Shown here: piece by piece, positions 24,480-33,367 of the stretch
Position numbering within the stretch: the first letter of the stretch is position 1
Layout of the letters: every line of letters starts with the position of its first letter
DNA from: a bacterium EF100-94H03 bin56
Lineage (GTDB): Bacteria; Pseudomonadota; Alphaproteobacteria; SP197
DNA length: 47,028 nt
Direction: 5' to 3'
NCBI GenBank assembly: GCA_002238685.1
Contig: MPMV01000033.1
Coordinates: 1-47,028, forward strand
The notes under the pieces: generated by a model
Database searches by the model: none
What the model was told of the DNA's origin: nothing
The model's input: only the letters and a program-made list of their open reading frames with translations
Program-made: the position numbers and the translations under genes

Positions 24480-25133
24480 ATGACCCAGGACGTCCTGCTT
24501 CAGGAATCCCGAGATCGGATCGCCGCATGCCGGGAGAGGATATCCCGGCTCGACGAGGACTCTCTCGACCTCCTGTTCCGAGAGGCCCGCACCCACAACG
24601 CATGGCAGGGAAGGGAGGTGAGCGACGACCAGTTGCACGAGATCTGGGATGTCATGAAGTTCGGCGCCACCAGTGCCAACACCTTGCCGGCACGCATCGT
24701 CTTCATCCGTTCGCCACAGGCGAAGGCGAAACTGGGGGCGTGCCTGTCGCCGGGCAATGTCGACAAGACGATGAAAGCGCCGGTCACCGCACTGCTCGCC
24801 CACGACACGCGCTTCTTCGAGGGATTCGAGAGACTGTTCCCGATCTATCCGGCGATGGCGGACCAGTGGGCCGATGATCCCGATGGAGCGCGTTCCTTCG
24901 CACGCCACCAGGGCACGCTGCAGGGCGCCTACCTCATCCTTGCCATCCGTGCCGTGGGCCTCGACGCCGGACCGATGCTGGGATTCGACAGGAAGATGGT
25001 GGATGCCGCCTTCCTTGCCGGCACGGCCTGGGAGTCGAACTTCCTGTGCAACATCGGATACGGCGCTCTGGAGGGAATCCTCGGGCCGCGCTTCTACCGC
25101 TACGGCTTTGACGAAGCCTGCCGTATCGCGTGA
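24480..25133 (+). CDS. rutE: RutE-like FMN nitroreductase (3-hydroxypropionate dehydrogenase type)
   Basis: 217 residues, matching E. coli RutE along its length: FREARTHNAWQ, IWDVMKFGATSANTLPARIVFIRS, AVGLDAGPMLGFD and FLCNIGYG. RutE reduces malonic semialdehyde in pyrimidine degradation. The other rut genes are absent here, so it probably serves as a general aldehyde or quinone reductase. ATG 24480 is preferred because GAGGAG lies seven bases upstream; a GTG two codons earlier is too close to that site. Its last 34 bases overlap the 3' end of the convergent chaC gene. Confidence 0.82.
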   Translation: MTQDVLLQESRDRIAACRERISRLDEDSLDLLFREARTHNAWQGREVSDDQLHEIWDVMKFGATSANTLPARIVFIRSPQAKAKLGACLSPGNVDKTMKAPVTALLAHDTRFFEGFERLFPIYPAMADQWADDPDGARSFARHQGTLQGAYLILAIRAVGLDAGPMLGFDRKMVDAAFLAGTAWESNFLCNIGYGALEGILGPRFYRYGFDEACRIA

Positions 25134-25681
25134 GTGCCGCCGTCCGCCTGGCGGGCCGTGAAGGCGCGTGCCAGGCTCTCGAGCCGGAAGACATGGGGGT
25201 CATCGATTTCCAGGTCCCGCAAGGCCGCCGCAAGCTCGTTGAGATAGTCGATGTTGGCGCCGCTCGGGCCGGTGGAGTGGTAGATCTGCCTTACCATCTC
25301 GTCATCGCCAGCCGGACCGAGCCAGGCGTGATTGCCGACAGGGGCAATGTAGACGATGGCGTCGACGACACCCCCGTCACGGAACGTCAGGCTGACAGCA
25401 TGACGCTCATAGCCGTCCTTCTCGCGATGGTCGAGGTTGTGAAAGACCGTTTCCACCACGTCCCTGTCGACGAGAAAGGCCTTGCCGTCACAGCAGGTCT
25501 GTGGCGAGGCAACCAGGGTGACGACGCGTCCAGGCGCTTCGGGCATGCCACGATGGTCGTGTGAACCCTGCCAGAAACGCCGCTTCCAACCTGCAAGACG
25601 GGCCACACGGCTCTCTCGGAACGCCATGGCGGGCCGCCAGATGAGCGATCCGTATCCGAATATCCAGACGCCGGACATCAC
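25100..25681 (-). CDS. chaC: ChaC-type gamma-glutamylcyclotransferase
   Basis: 193 residues. The N-terminus VWIFGYGSLIW is the substrate-binding loop of the ChaC fold, and LDHREKDGYERH contains the catalytic Glu (LxxREKxGY pattern). ChaC enzymes cleave glutathione to 5-oxoproline and Cys-Gly. That is notable because the HyuA/HyuB pair in this window belongs to the family that includes 5-oxoprolinase, though the genes are 10 kb apart. Two ATG codons in a row begin the frame. It is divergent from the ABC permease operon across 130 bases. Confidence 0.88.
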   Translation of the reverse strand: MMSGVWIFGYGSLIWRPAMAFRESRVARLAGWKRRFWQGSHDHRGMPEAPGRVVTLVASPQTCCDGKAFLVDRDVVETVFHNLDHREKDGYERHAVSLTFRDGGVVDAIVYIAPVGNHAWLGPAGDDEMVRQIYHSTGPSGANIDYLNELAAALRDLEIDDPHVFRLESLARAFTARQADGGTHAIRQASSKP

Positions 25682-25810
25682 GAGACAGACGGCGCTGAAG
25701 GCCGCACTGCGCCGGTCATCATGGATACTGGCGGAAGGCCGGATCTGCTTCTCATTTGCAATATTCCGCCGGATTCGCTTGAATGTCCGGGGTGGAAACG
25801 GGACAAGTGC

Positions 25811-26758
25811 ATGCTGACTCTGGTGGCAAGACGGCTCGCTATCGGCATTGGAACCCTGCTGGGCGTTTCCATCATCATCTTCGTCGCCACGGAGATACTT
25901 CCCGGTGATGTCGCCACCGCCATTCTCGGCCAGTCAGCCACCGAGGAGAACACCGCGGCGATCCGTGCGCAACTCGGTCTCGACCGGCCTCCCCATGAAC
26001 GCTACATCGACTGGCTGGTCGGATTTGTCCAGGGTGACCTCGGCACGTCCCTTGGAAACCGTCGCCCCATCGCACCTCAGGTGGGTTTCCGTCTCGAGAA
26101 CACGATGTTCCTGGCGGCACTCGCTGCAGTCATCGCCATTCCGCTATCCCTGTCCCTGGGACTGATCTCCGCCATTCGCCAGGACACGCCTCTCGACAGG
26201 GGCATATCCGTCGGCAGCCTGATGGCGATTTCCGTGCCGGAGTTCTTCATTGGCTACGTCCTGATCATCCTGTTCGCGGTCACCTTCAGATTGTTCCCGA
26301 GTCTCTCCAACGTGAGTGACCAGATGACCCTGTGGATGCGCCTCGAGGCCATGGCGCTTCCTGCGGTGACACTCACCCTTGTCACCCTGGCCCACATGAT
26401 GCGCATGACCCGCGCCGCGGTCATTGCAGTCATGTCGAGTTCCTACATCGAGATGGCGCACCTCAAGGGCGTGCGCTACTGGCGCATAGTTGTCCAGCAT
26501 GCCCTTCCCAACGTGTGGTCGCCGATCATCACGGTGATCATGCTCAACATGGCCTATCTCATCGTCGGCGTGGTCGTCGTGGAGGTCGTCTTCACCTATC
26601 CGGGCATGGGCCAGTACATGGTGGATTCCGTCTCGAAACGGGACGTTCCGGTGGTCCAGGCCTGCGTCATGATCTTCGCCGGTGTCTGGATTCTTCTCAC
26701 GCTCATTGCGGATATCTCGTCGATCCTCGCCAATCCGCGTCTCAGGCATCCCAAGTAG
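25811..26758 (+). CDS. Oligopeptide/nickel-type ABC permease 1 (DppB family)
   Basis: 315 residues from ATG 25811 (MLTLVARRLAIGIGTLLGV is the classic DppB first helix); an open frame 30 codons longer upstream lacks that character. Six membrane helices are predicted. The cytoplasmic ATPase-contact loop appears as EMAHLKGVRYWRIVVQHALPN. It pairs with the next permease. No binding-protein gene is found next to the operon, so the ligand is unknown; peptides, opines, nickel and amine derivatives are all used by this family. Confidence 0.87.
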   Translation: MLTLVARRLAIGIGTLLGVSIIIFVATEILPGDVATAILGQSATEENTAAIRAQLGLDRPPHERYIDWLVGFVQGDLGTSLGNRRPIAPQVGFRLENTMFLAALAAVIAIPLSLSLGLISAIRQDTPLDRGISVGSLMAISVPEFFIGYVLIILFAVTFRLFPSLSNVSDQMTLWMRLEAMALPAVTLTLVTLAHMMRMTRAAVIAVMSSSYIEMAHLKGVRYWRIVVQHALPNVWSPIITVIMLNMAYLIVGVVVVEVVFTYPGMGQYMVDSVSKRDVPVVQACVMIFAGVWILLTLIADISSILANPRLRHPK

Positions 26759-26768
26759 GAGGCGGGTC

Positions 26769-27656
26769 ATGGTCACCACATCGGAAACGGCACAATGGGT
26801 CCGTCCGACCAAGATGATGGTCGTCAAACAGTTCCTCAAGGGCATGCCCCTGACGGCGCGTGTCGGTCTTGCCATCATTGTCATCAACCTCATCGTTGTC
26901 GTCTTCGCGCCCTGGCTCGCACCCTATGGCGAGACCGAACTCGTGACCGATGTCTGGGCTCCGATATCGGCCGAGCACTGGCTGGGAGGCGATCACATCG
27001 GCAGGGACATGCTGTCCCGCATCATCTATGGCGCCCGCACGACCATCGCCATTGCCTTCCTGGCCACCGTGCTCGCCTTCTTCATGGGTATCGTCACCGG
27101 TTTTGCGGCAGCAGTGCTGGGGGGCATCTTCGACAGCATCCTGTCGCGTTTCGTGGAAACGCTGATGGCCATTCCCACGCTCCTCATGGCGCTCGTGGTC
27201 ATCTCCGTTCTTGGCTCTGATCTCTTTGTTCTTGTGGCCGTCATCGCCGTTCTCGACTCCACCCGCGTGTTCAGGCTGTCGCGGGCCATCGCCATGGACG
27301 TGGCGGTCATGGAGTACGTCGAGGCCGCCAGACTGCGCGGCGAGCGCTTGTGGTGGATCATGACCCGCGAAATCCTGCCCAATACCACCTTGCCGCTCAT
27401 CGCGGAATTCGGTCTGCGCTTCGTCTTTGCCTTCCTCTTCATCGCTGCCCTGAGTTTCCTTGGACTGGGCATCCAGCCGCCCCTGGCGGACTGGGGGGGT
27501 ATGGTGCGCGAAAGCTCTTCAGCCATCATCTACGGCATCGTCGCCCCGCTCTATCCGGCCGGCGCCATTGCCATCCTTGCCGTGGGAACCAATCTCCTGG
27601 TCGACTACGTGCTGGCCTGGTCAAACCGGTCCGCGGCGACTGAATTCGAGGTATAG
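26769..27656 (+). CDS. Oligopeptide/nickel-type ABC permease 2 (DppC family)
   Basis: 295 residues from ATG 26769, which has an AGGAGG site overlapping the stop of the upstream permease. Features include the N-terminal anchor helix, the HWLGGDHIGRDMLSRIIYGARTT segment typical of DppC and the EAARLRGERLWWIMTREILPN contact loop. It forms the heterodimeric channel with the DppB-like subunit. Four bases separate its stop from the GTG of the ATPase gene. Confidence 0.88.
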   Translation: MVTTSETAQWVRPTKMMVVKQFLKGMPLTARVGLAIIVINLIVVVFAPWLAPYGETELVTDVWAPISAEHWLGGDHIGRDMLSRIIYGARTTIAIAFLATVLAFFMGIVTGFAAAVLGGIFDSILSRFVETLMAIPTLLMALVVISVLGSDLFVLVAVIAVLDSTRVFRLSRAIAMDVAVMEYVEAARLRGERLWWIMTREILPNTTLPLIAEFGLRFVFAFLFIAALSFLGLGIQPPLADWGGMVRESSSAIIYGIVAPLYPAGAIAILAVGTNLLVDYVLAWSNRSAATEFEV

Positions 27657-27660
27657 TCAC

Positions 27661-29337
27661 GTGAACGAGGAAACGGCCGGCACCGGCAATGGCGAAACCC
27701 TGCTTGAGATGCAGGCACTGCGCGTCGAGGCACTTGGCGCGGACGGCAATCCGTTCCGCATCGTCAACGACATCGATGTCAACCTGAAACGCGGCGAGGT
27801 TCTCGGCCTGATCGGCGAATCAGGCGCCGGCAAGTCGACGATTGGTCTCGCTGCCATGTGTTTTGCCCGCCCGGGCTGCTTGATCACCGGAGGCAGGATT
27901 CTCTTTGCCGGCACCGACCTGCGCCAGCAGGACGAGGACGACGTGCGTCAGATCAGGGGTGTGCGGGCGGCCTATATCGCGCAGAGTGCCGCTGCCGCCT
28001 TCAATCCGGCCAAGCGGCTGAATGACCAGGTGACGGAAGCGGCGGTGCGCCACAGTGTCATGTCGCACTCCAGCGCGACAAAACGCGCCAAGGATCTTTA
28101 CGCCAGGCTCGATCTTCCCGATCCGTCGCGCATCGGAAGACGCTATCCCCACCAGGTTTCAGGTGGCCAGCTGCAACGCGTCATGTCGGCCATGGCCATG
28201 ACCTGTGGGCCGGATCTCCTGGTTCTTGACGAACCGACCACGGCCCTCGACGTGACCACGCAGATCGAGGTGCTGGCCACGGTGCGCGACCTCATCCGCA
28301 ACAACAACACGGCCGCGCTCTACATCACCCATGACCTTGCCGTGGTGGCGCAGGTCGCCGACCGCATCATGGTGCTGCGCTATGGCGACCTGATCGAGCA
28401 AGGGCCCACCGCCAAGATCCTCCACGATCCGGAAGAGCCCTACACCAAGGAGCTGATTTCGGCGCGCACCGAGGACATCAACACCAAGGTCTTCACCGGC
28501 ATGCCCGAGAACCCGGTACTCGCCATCAGGGATGTCACGGCCACCTATGATGGCGAGGTCGACGTCCTGAAGAATGTCGGCGTCGAGATCGGACGGGGCG
28601 AAACCGTCGCCATCGTTGGCGAATCGGGGAGCGGAAAGTCCACCCTGGCCCGGGCCGTGACGGGTCTCCTGGCGCCGCGCAATGGCCATGTCGAGTTCGA
28701 CGGCCAGAAATTGTCCCTTGCCCTCAGGGAACGCGGCAAGGAAGAGTTGCGCAAGATTCAGATGATCTACCAGATGCCCGATGTCGCCATCAACCCGAGG
28801 CAGCGCGTCTCGGAGATCATCGGCCGTCCCCTCACCTTCTACTTCGGTCTCACAGGCAAGGAACGCGAGGAACAGATCTTCGCCCTGCTCGAGGAAATCG
28901 ATCTCGACAGGGAATTCGCGGATCGCTTTCCGGGCCAGCTGTCAGGCGGCCAGAAACAACGGGTCTGCATCGCCCGGGCCCTTGCAGCCGATCCCGAACT
29001 CATCATCTGCGACGAGGTGACCTCGGCCCTTGACCAGGTGGTGGCTGCGGGCATCCTGAAACTGCTTGATCGCCTGCAGCAGGAAAAGGGTCTTGCCTAC
29101 ATGTTCATCACCCACGACCTCGGCATCGTGCGCAATATCGCCGACCGGACCGTGGTGATGTACCAGGGCGAGGTGGTGGAACAGGGAACCACGGAGCAGA
29201 TCTTCACGCCGCCGCAGAAAGAGGCCTACACGCGCAAGCTCATCGCCTCGACTCCGGAGATGCGCACCGACTGGCTCGACGAGGTGCTGCGCGAGCGCGG
29301 CGACCTCTTTGATATTGACGCCGCGGCTCATACCTGA
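27661..29337 (+). CDS. Fused two-domain ABC ATPase (DppD-DppF type)
   Basis: 558 residues with two complete nucleotide-binding domains. Domain 1 has [19 protein letters not shown] and [11 protein letters not shown]; domain 2 has [19 protein letters not shown] and [12 protein letters not shown]. Usually these are two separate genes. The GTG at 27661 follows GAGGT at good spacing; an ATG 16 codons later is an alternative. It powers the permease pair upstream. Domain 1 has SAAAAFNP where most relatives have a Q-loop followed by (D/E)P. Confidence 0.88.
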   Translation: MNEETAGTGNGETLLEMQALRVEALGADGNPFRIVNDIDVNLKRGEVLGLIGESGAGKSTIGLAAMCFARPGCLITGGRILFAGTDLRQQDEDDVRQIRGVRAAYIAQSAAAAFNPAKRLNDQVTEAAVRHSVMSHSSATKRAKDLYARLDLPDPSRIGRRYPHQVSGGQLQRVMSAMAMTCGPDLLVLDEPTTALDVTTQIEVLATVRDLIRNNNTAALYITHDLAVVAQVADRIMVLRYGDLIEQGPTAKILHDPEEPYTKELISARTEDINTKVFTGMPENPVLAIRDVTATYDGEVDVLKNVGVEIGRGETVAIVGESGSGKSTLARAVTGLLAPRNGHVEFDGQKLSLALRERGKEELRKIQMIYQMPDVAINPRQRVSEIIGRPLTFYFGLTGKEREEQIFALLEEIDLDREFADRFPGQLSGGQKQRVCIARALAADPELIICDEVTSALDQVVAAGILKLLDRLQQEKGLAYMFITHDLGIVRNIADRTVVMYQGEVVEQGTTEQIFTPPQKEAYTRKLIASTPEMRTDWLDEVLRERGDLFDIDAAAHT

Positions 29338-29346
29338 ATTCGAACA

Positions 29347-29367
29347 CCGTGCCAAGACAGGGCACGG
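29347..29367. terminator. Hairpin between convergent genes
   Basis: Arms CCGTGCC (29347-29353) and GGCACGG (29361-29367) with a 7 base loop lie in the 44 base gap between the ABC ATPase stop and the convergent FAD oxidase stop. It is a likely bidirectional terminator, although no T tract is evident. Confidence 0.5.
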
Positions 29368-29381
29368 ATGGATTCGACGCT

Positions 29382-30686
29382 TCAGCGTTCGGCAATGTCG
29401 GCCGCATGCTGGCGGAGATGGCTCCGGCTGATCAGGCCGCGCAGGGGTTCCGGCGGCATCCAGCCGGGTGCGGGAATTCGCTGCTGATCGCGCAGCAGTT
29501 CCGAGTCCCGGCCGACCACGAGGTCGGCAAGCAGGACCCCGGCCATGGTGCCGCGCGATATCCCCGCACCGTTGCAGCCGATCGACGCCCACAGTCCGTC
29601 GCCGATGGCGCCGAAGACGTGACCCTCGTTGCGTGTGACGCCGACACACCCTCCCCAGGTGTGCTCTATGTCGATGTCCGCAATCGCCGGCCAGCGCTTG
29701 CGGATCGAATCGGCATGAAAGAGGCGCGCCGACTCCAGCCTGTTCGGTTGTGACGTGGCAGCGGGACCGTATGCCAGCGTGTTGCGGACAGCCAGCCGGC
29801 CGTCAGGCGTACGCTGGATGGTCGATCCGCCCCTCGCCGCCGGAAGCAGACCAAAGCCGCGGCGGTCTCCACCGGCAGCCTCGGCCTCGTCAGGCGTCAT
29901 GGGCCGGGTCAGACTGGCGTAGAGAACGAGGGGCGCCATCGCCTGGCGAGCCACACCAAGGGACGGCGAATAGACGTTCGTGCAGAGGATGACCCCGTCG
30001 GCGACAACCTCGCCCGCCGGCGTGACGAGCCTGTGCGGTCTTCCCCTTTGAAGATCGATCACGGGAGACTCCTCATGGAGTGCGACGTTCGCCGGCAGGG
30101 TCTCGGCAAGGCCCCGGCACAGGGCTGCCGGGTTGACGAGCGCCGTACCCTCGACCTTGAGGCCGGCGCTGTAGAAGCGTGTTCCAGTGACCGCCTCCAC
30201 ATCATCACGATCGAAAACCTCGTGTCGGATGCCGAGGGCATCGTTGCCCTGGCGCTGGCGAAGAATGCCCTCCTCCCCGGCAGCAGTGCCGGCCACCCAG
30301 AGTTTGCCCCAGTCGTGCCAGTGACAGGCAATCGCGTGCTGCTTCACCAGTCCCTTCAGGATGTCCCTGCCGCCGGTGCACAGCCGGGTCGCCGCCCTGG
30401 CGCGATCCAGATCGGGAAACGGCAGCCGATGCGGCATGAAGTGGGACTCCAGGACAAAGCCCGAGTTTCTGCCGGATGTGCCGAATCCCACCCGTTCTGC
30501 CTCGATCAGGGCAATCGTCTGATCCGGCAGGTGGCCGGCGAGTGCGCGCGCCGCCGCAAGACCGGTGAAGCCGGCGCCGATCAAGGCCCAGGGCACACGG
30601 ACAGTGCCCTCGACACGTCGCGCCGGGGACGGTGCGGGAAGGATGTTGTACCAGCCATTCGTGGCTGCATGTGCCGGTGGTTTCAA
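29382..30686 (-). CDS. FAD-dependent amine/amino-acid oxidase (DAO family, PuuB-like)
   Basis: 434 residues. The FAD site is WALIGAGFTGLAAARAL near residue 35, followed by the RNSGFV segment typical of DAO-type oxidases (sarcosine oxidase, gamma-glutamylputrescine oxidase PuuB). The C-terminal WGGCVGVTRNEGHVFG and IGCNGAGISRGTMAG segments fit the PuuB subgroup. It probably oxidises a secondary or primary amine with release of H2O2, in the cytoplasm. It stands alone on the minus strand, convergent with the ABC operon. Confidence 0.85.
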   Translation of the reverse strand: MKPPAHAATNGWYNILPAPSPARRVEGTVRVPWALIGAGFTGLAAARALAGHLPDQTIALIEAERVGFGTSGRNSGFVLESHFMPHRLPFPDLDRARAATRLCTGGRDILKGLVKQHAIACHWHDWGKLWVAGTAAGEEGILRQRQGNDALGIRHEVFDRDDVEAVTGTRFYSAGLKVEGTALVNPAALCRGLAETLPANVALHEESPVIDLQRGRPHRLVTPAGEVVADGVILCTNVYSPSLGVARQAMAPLVLYASLTRPMTPDEAEAAGGDRRGFGLLPAARGGSTIQRTPDGRLAVRNTLAYGPAATSQPNRLESARLFHADSIRKRWPAIADIDIEHTWGGCVGVTRNEGHVFGAIGDGLWASIGCNGAGISRGTMAGVLLADLVVGRDSELLRDQQRIPAPGWMPPEPLRGLISRSHLRQHAADIAER

Positions 30687-31084
30687 CGGTTCATGCCCCG
30701 TTCCTCAACACAACATGGCTGAAACTCATCGCATCGTCACCCGCCGCCGTTGCTGAACAGGGCCGGGCATGGACACCGGTTGTATGGTAGCCTGTTTCTG
30801 CCCGCCGCACTCCGCCTGGCGGGTTCGCAGCCAGTCCCTGTGGATGACTTTGCCACGATGGTCGAGCCTAGCAGTCGCGTGTGTGACGAACCAGTGCCAG
30901 GGCAGCGACTACGGGCGGCACCCCGCTCTGTGGGATCAGTGGCAGACATCGGCTCGTTGCGTCCGATGCCTTGCAGGAGTCCGCGGACCTGACGCAAGGC
31001 GCCGTCCGGCAGCGCCTGACCGGATTGGTTTAGCGGGGGAACCGGGACAGGGCGGAAGCACTCGTTGCCATGTCCGAGGACATT
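30687..31084. other. Intergenic stretch, no recognisable gene
   Basis: About 400 bases between the FAD oxidase start and the end of the enolase-superfamily gene. The open frames are short and of unnatural composition on both strands. I see no RNA gene, strong hairpin or repeat. It should hold the FAD oxidase promoter. Confidence 0.4.
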
Positions 31085-32191
31085 TCACTCGTAGACAGCA
31101 GCCGACGGGCCTGTGTGTTTCTCATCGGGGACCACTCCAAGTCCGGGACACCCGGTGGGCACCAGGAAGCCGTCGTGATTGCGCACCCCCTGGCCGGGCA
31201 CCGGATCGCAGGCAAGGTGGGCATGGGCCGGCCAGCTTGGCAGGCGGTGTGGCCGGGGCGTGGACGTGGCGAGATGAACCGCGGCGGTGTCGGCAAGTGC
31301 GCTTCCGCCAACATCCTCGATGTGCATCCTCCAGCCAACATCCATGGCCAGGTCGCGGATGCGTCGCGCCCGTGTCAGGCCACCGAGACGGTTGGGCTTG
31401 ACCTTGATGCCGGCGAAGACCCCGGCACGCCAGGCCAGAAGATGGTCCCTCAAGTCATGCAGGCATTCGTCCAGCAGCACCGGCTGGCGGACCTTGCGCG
31501 CCACCATGGCGCATTGCTCGAGGGTCTCGCAGGGCTGCTCCACCGATGCCATCGACGAAACGGTATTCAGCACCTCGAGAGCGATCGCGGGAGTCCATGC
31601 CCGGTTGATGTCCCAGGTAATCTGTTCCCCCGTCACCAGGGCATCTTCGATGGCTTCGATTCGCTCGATGTCGGCTGCGGCATCATGGCCGCCCAATTTG
31701 GCCGAGTGGGTACGGTATCCCTCCCTGCGCGCACGTTCGATTCCCGCCACCATGGTCGCCGGTGTGCCGGTGGGAATCGAGGAATTGATCTCGACCGGAA
31801 CGGGCTCCTCGCCGCCGAAGAGTCGCCACAGTGGCTCCCCCGTCGCCTTGCCCACAAGATCCCAGCACGCCATGTCGATGGGCGACTTGGCGTAGAGGTG
31901 ACCGGGGAGCCTGGCGTCCATCACCCTGTTGATGGTTTCGAGAGCACGCGGGTCCCGTCCCAGCAGGGAGGGCGCGAGCACGTCGAGCGAGGCCCTCAGG
32001 CCCTGGCCGTGGGCCGGCAGGTATGCATGGCCCCAGGGACACCCCTCGCCCCAACCCTCGAGGCCGTAATCCGTGTCGATCCTGACAAATGTGCTGTCAA
32101 GGCGATCCGTCACAAGCCGTCCGCCCGAGAGGCTGTAGGACTCCTTCAGTGGCAGATCGATCTGGTAGACGCTGATTCGCCTGATCTTCAT
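31085..32191 (-). CDS. Enolase-superfamily enzyme, hydroxyproline (betaine) epimerase/dehydratase-like
   Basis: 368 residues from ATG 32191; the longer frame upstream overlaps the DUF917 gene and lacks family features, whereas MKIRRISVYQIDLPL is the standard start. Metal ligands are Asp194 (WDINRAW), Glu219 (VEQP) and Asp241 (LLDE); acid/base lysines are Lys165 (AKLGG) and Lys263 or Lys265 (KVKPNRLGG). This is the MLE-type arrangement found in 4-hydroxyproline betaine 2-epimerase and cis-3-hydroxyproline dehydratase, and the N-terminal half resembles those most. The first lysine motif is AK rather than the usual KxK. It lies downstream of DUF917 in one operon. Confidence 0.75.
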   Translation of the reverse strand: MKIRRISVYQIDLPLKESYSLSGGRLVTDRLDSTFVRIDTDYGLEGWGEGCPWGHAYLPAHGQGLRASLDVLAPSLLGRDPRALETINRVMDARLPGHLYAKSPIDMACWDLVGKATGEPLWRLFGGEEPVPVEINSSIPTGTPATMVAGIERARREGYRTHSAKLGGHDAAADIERIEAIEDALVTGEQITWDINRAWTPAIALEVLNTVSSMASVEQPCETLEQCAMVARKVRQPVLLDECLHDLRDHLLAWRAGVFAGIKVKPNRLGGLTRARRIRDLAMDVGWRMHIEDVGGSALADTAAVHLATSTPRPHRLPSWPAHAHLACDPVPGQGVRNHDGFLVPTGCPGLGVVPDEKHTGPSAAVYE

Positions 32192-32246
32192 GGTCCGCTC
32201 TCCGGGTCCAGCCGGCCGCAAAGCGCTGTTCCGGGGAAAGGACGTG

Positions 32247-33305
32247 TCATGCAAAGGCACCCCTGTAGTCGAAATCGTAGCCGAAGGCGCGGGGGCCAAC
32301 GAGTTCAAGTCCGCGCGGCGTGGTCAGGATGGCGGGAACGGGAAGGGTGATGACGGCGATTCTCTGGCCATAGCGCAGGGTCTCGGTGCCCACGGCCTCA
32401 CCCGATTCGACATCCATGAGACAGATGATGTCGGGTGTCATCACCACCGGCAAACCGTCATGACGGCCAACCAGGTATTCGTTCTGGAAGTCGACCTCGA
32501 AGGTCCCCTCACCTTCCAGCACGGCGTGGCCCCTCAGGAATCCCTCGCTGGTGCGCCGCTGGACATCATGCACCTTGCCGGTAAAGAGCAGCCGGCCGTC
32601 CTCGCCCTCGATGACCGAGGCGACGGGATCAGCGAGGCGTCGCTGTGCGTCCTCGACTGCCCGGCCGATCCTGATCGCCCGACCGATGGAACCGTGAATG
32701 GCGCAGTCCTTCACCTCGCGCCCGCTGCGCGGCGCCTTGGCTGTCGGCGCGGTCGATCCAAGAGCCGTGGTGACGACACGCGACAGGCGCTCCATCCACT
32801 GCCAGCTCGCCGCGCGGGCCACGATGACCGCATTGTCACGCACATCGCCGAGGGCCAGGGGGAAGGGGTTGAGACCGTGGATGGCAAAGCTCGTCATCTG
32901 GGCTTCCGGAAAGGCGCGGCCCATGGCGTCGGCATCGACCACCGGAAGACCGAGGGTGGCGCCGACAAGAAAGGGCTCGATTCCGTTGCCACCCCCGATC
33001 TCGACGGCCATGACCGCATCGAAGCGGCGGCCGAGCCAGTCCTCGAGCGCCCGCACGGGTTTCGCCGAGAGTTCGGGATCCGCCAGACGTTCCTGACCGG
33101 CAAGCGGCGCTCCCATGCTCGAGACCACGGCAACCAGATCGTCATCGCCGAGTTCCTCCGGATCGACAAGCTCGATGGCAACGCCGTCTCGGTAGAGGGC
33201 GTTGAGATTGAGCCAGCCGTCATGGGGACTGCCGCCGCCACCGGATCCCAGAATCCAGGCGCCGGTAGCCAGAGGCGTGATATCGTCTTCCCTGAGTTTC
33301 TGCAT
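32247..33305 (-). CDS. DUF917-family protein
   Basis: 352 residues. LATGAWILGSGGGGSPHDG is the DUF917 N-terminal signature, and VEIGGGNGIEPFLVGATLGLPVVDADAMGRAFPE is the conserved core. The family often accompanies or is fused to hydantoinase/HyuA proteins and is thought to bind or hydrolyse related cyclic substrates, but its reaction is unproven. It is the first gene of a two-gene minus operon with the enolase-superfamily enzyme, divergent from the amidohydrolase across 62 bases. Confidence 0.85.
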   Translation of the reverse strand: MQKLREDDITPLATGAWILGSGGGGSPHDGWLNLNALYRDGVAIELVDPEELGDDDLVAVVSSMGAPLAGQERLADPELSAKPVRALEDWLGRRFDAVMAVEIGGGNGIEPFLVGATLGLPVVDADAMGRAFPEAQMTSFAIHGLNPFPLALGDVRDNAVIVARAASWQWMERLSRVVTTALGSTAPTAKAPRSGREVKDCAIHGSIGRAIRIGRAVEDAQRRLADPVASVIEGEDGRLLFTGKVHDVQRRTSEGFLRGHAVLEGEGTFEVDFQNEYLVGRHDGLPVVMTPDIICLMDVESGEAVGTETLRYGQRIAVITLPVPAILTTPRGLELVGPRAFGYDFDYRGAFA

Positions 33306-33367
33306 GTGTCTCCGCCACCCCGGGCTGTTCGTGCGCCATGGTTGATCTATGATGACGTGAGAATGCC
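33306..33367. promoter_or_regulatory. Short divergent promoter region
   Basis: Only 62 bases separate the DUF917 start from the amidohydrolase start, so both operons are probably under one control region. No clear operator palindrome is visible. Confidence 0.45.

Noticed and set aside
30769..31401. Plus-strand frame in the gap before the enolase-superfamily gene
   Set aside because: Low-complexity Arg/Pro/Gly composition, overlaps the antisense of the enolase-family gene, and no motif was found.
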